Source of the DNA: Candidatus Zixiibacteriota bacterium
GTDB taxonomy: Bacteria > Zixibacteria > MSB-5A5 > SM1-73
Reading direction: 5' to 3'
Assembly (NCBI GenBank): GCA_023127875.1
Contig: JAGMFA010000041.1
Coordinates: 1 to 14,076, forward strand
Length of the DNA stretch: 14,076 nucleotides
Shown here: one piece after another, positions 14,021 through 14,076 of the stretch
How the letters are laid out: each line of letters opens with the position of its first letter
How positions within the stretch are numbered: position 1 is the stretch's first letter
Notes under the pieces: generated by a model
The model's database searches: none
Told to the model about the DNA's origin: nothing
Seen by the model: the letters and a program-made list of their open reading frames with translations, nothing else
Made by a program: the position numbers and the translations under genes

Positions 14021-14076
14021 CACACAGCAATAATGTTGCGTTAAATAAAATCACGCCTTATAACCCCTCCTAACCT

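Noticed and set aside
13911..14060. Minus-strand open frame from a GTG near 14058 running into the riboswitch, with AGGAGG-like bases upstream
   Set aside because: About 43 codons with no homology sense. It crosses the palindrome and the promoter, and ends in the aptamer.

Overview
The window is 14,076 bp of bacterial DNA in which every gene I can support lies on the minus strand, so transcription runs from high to low coordinates. Sigma-70-like promoters, an FMN riboswitch and Shine-Dalgarno sites show that it is bacterial. A DUF2723/TPR protein, two LPG_synthase_TM-type flippase-like proteins and abundant palindromic repeats would fit an uncultured lineage of the FCB group or a neighbouring candidate phylum. 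That placement is inference from gene content; nothing here fixes the taxon.

Right half (about 7.6-14.0 kb): a riboflavin operon. A promoter (13930-13957) starts transcription at the first base-paired stem of an FMN riboswitch (13813-13923). An intrinsic terminator (13737-13764) follows, and its 5' arm can pair instead over 12 bp with the 5' strand of the aptamer. The genes then run ribD, ribE, an ApeA-like HEPN gene, ribBA, ribH and nusB. Together RibBA, RibD, RibH and RibE can make riboflavin from GTP and ribulose 5-phosphate, apart from the phosphatase step. The HEPN gene is foreign to the pathway. It begins 1 bp after ribE and is AT-richer where sampled. It is followed by a second, truncated copy of the ribBA ribosome-binding site and first 23 codons.

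Left half (1-7.5 kb): a membrane and glycan cluster. A strong promoter (7540-7567) precedes a DUF2723 (GT117-like) membrane protein with C-terminal TPRs, followed by a GT4 glycosyltransferase and an LPG_synthase_TM-family membrane protein. After a gene-poor gap (about 1.85-2.63 kb) come a radical SAM protein and a second, overlapping LPG_synthase_TM gene that runs off the left edge. The likely theme is building and moving a polyprenol- or lipid-linked surface glycan; the substrate cannot be read from sequence.

The most unusual structure is not a gene. Four gene junctions carry arrays with a strict 7-nt period (3631-3693, 4834-4917, 8031-8058, 12480-12549) but different unit sequences. Three of them switch to the complementary unit half-way and so form long interrupted hairpins. 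One encodes the C-terminal tail of RibD, and others lie where the ribosome-binding sites of nusB, the flippase gene and the glycosyltransferase would be expected. Other palindromic elements sit in nearly every remaining junction of the rib operon.
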